Source: Deltaproteobacteria bacterium
GTDB taxonomy: Bacteria > Desulfobacterota > DSM-4660 > Desulfatiglandales > Desulfatiglandaceae
Length of the DNA: 5,395 nt
NCBI GenBank assembly: GCA_019313765.1
Contig: JAFDAP010000166.1
Location: 1-5,395, forward strand
Direction: 5' to 3'
The notes beneath the pieces were generated by a model. That model saw nothing but the letters and a program-made list of their open reading frames with translations. It was not told where the DNA came from and ran no database searches. A program made the translations under genes and the position numbers. Position 1 is the stretch's first letter. Each line of letters begins with the position of its first letter. This document shows positions 5,276 to 5,395 of this stretch, piece by piece.

Positions 5276-5395
5276 TAACATCTCAATTTTTCGGAGAAAC
5301 CAGTAAATTGCAACATCATATAAATTGCCCAACTTTTTGAGAACTTACGTTTTTGAGAAAATCTGCGATTAGGTTGGTTATGCAATAAAAATTGT
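5276..5395. other. AT-rich noncoding tail of the window
   Basis: No gene is supported. The segment is AT-rich with a direct repeat TTTTTGAGAA at 5334-5343 and 5350-5359 and AAATTGC twice (5305-5311 and 5323-5329). These may be the edge of another repeat or only AT-rich noise; the sequence ends before this can be decided. Confidence 0.4.

Noticed and set aside
5334..5359. TTTTTGAGAA direct repeat as the end of an insertion sequence
   Set aside because: Two 10-bp AT-rich copies near the window edge with no inverted partner or transposase are not enough to call an element.

Overview
The window looks like a chromosomal segment of a strictly or facultatively anaerobic Desulfobacterota (former Deltaproteobacteria, Desulfobacterales-like) genome. 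The basis is the adjacent dxs-tlyA pair, a small PxxKW-type cysteine-rich protein that I know mainly from that group, and short repeat elements of a kind I associate with those genomes. This placement is an inference from gene content and recalled families; no search was run.

Layout. Positions 1-1806 (+) hold dxs without its first ~25-30 codons, which lie upstream of the window. tlyA (1797-2660, +) overlaps its end by 10 bp behind a strong Shine-Dalgarno sequence, so the two are almost certainly co-transcribed. The last 42 codons and the stop of tlyA lie inside a ~208-bp inverted-repeat element (2532-2739). An 82-bp gap follows, then a second, unrelated 146-bp element (2822-2967) with 18-bp imperfect terminal repeats, TA at both ends and a strong internal hairpin. 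The PxxKW cysteine-rich gene (2982-3260, -) reads back toward these elements from its own promoter-like sequence (TTGACA, 17-bp spacer, CAAACT) and a leader with a perfect 9-bp stem-loop. A low-GC intergenic stretch separates it from a divergent gene (3562-5226, +) encoding a Tat-exported FAD oxidoreductase of the CrtI/CrtISO/retinol-saturase superfamily. That gene ends inside a third repeat, made of 9-bp units. No further gene is visible to 5395.

How the genes relate. Dxs makes 1-deoxy-D-xylulose 5-phosphate, the entry step of the MEP isoprenoid pathway and a precursor of thiamine and pyridoxal phosphate. TlyA is an rRNA 2'-O-methyltransferase that is often linked to dxs in bacteria. The flavoprotein belongs to a superfamily that acts on polyenes and isoprenoids, but it is a separate transcription unit with a predicted exported location, so a link to Dxs output is only a possibility. 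I found no CRISPR array, tRNA, rRNA or transposase gene.

The most unusual trait is that all three gene 3' ends in the window are overlapped by, or lie within 15 bp of, a repeat element. Two of these elements supply the actual stop codon and an altered protein C-terminus.
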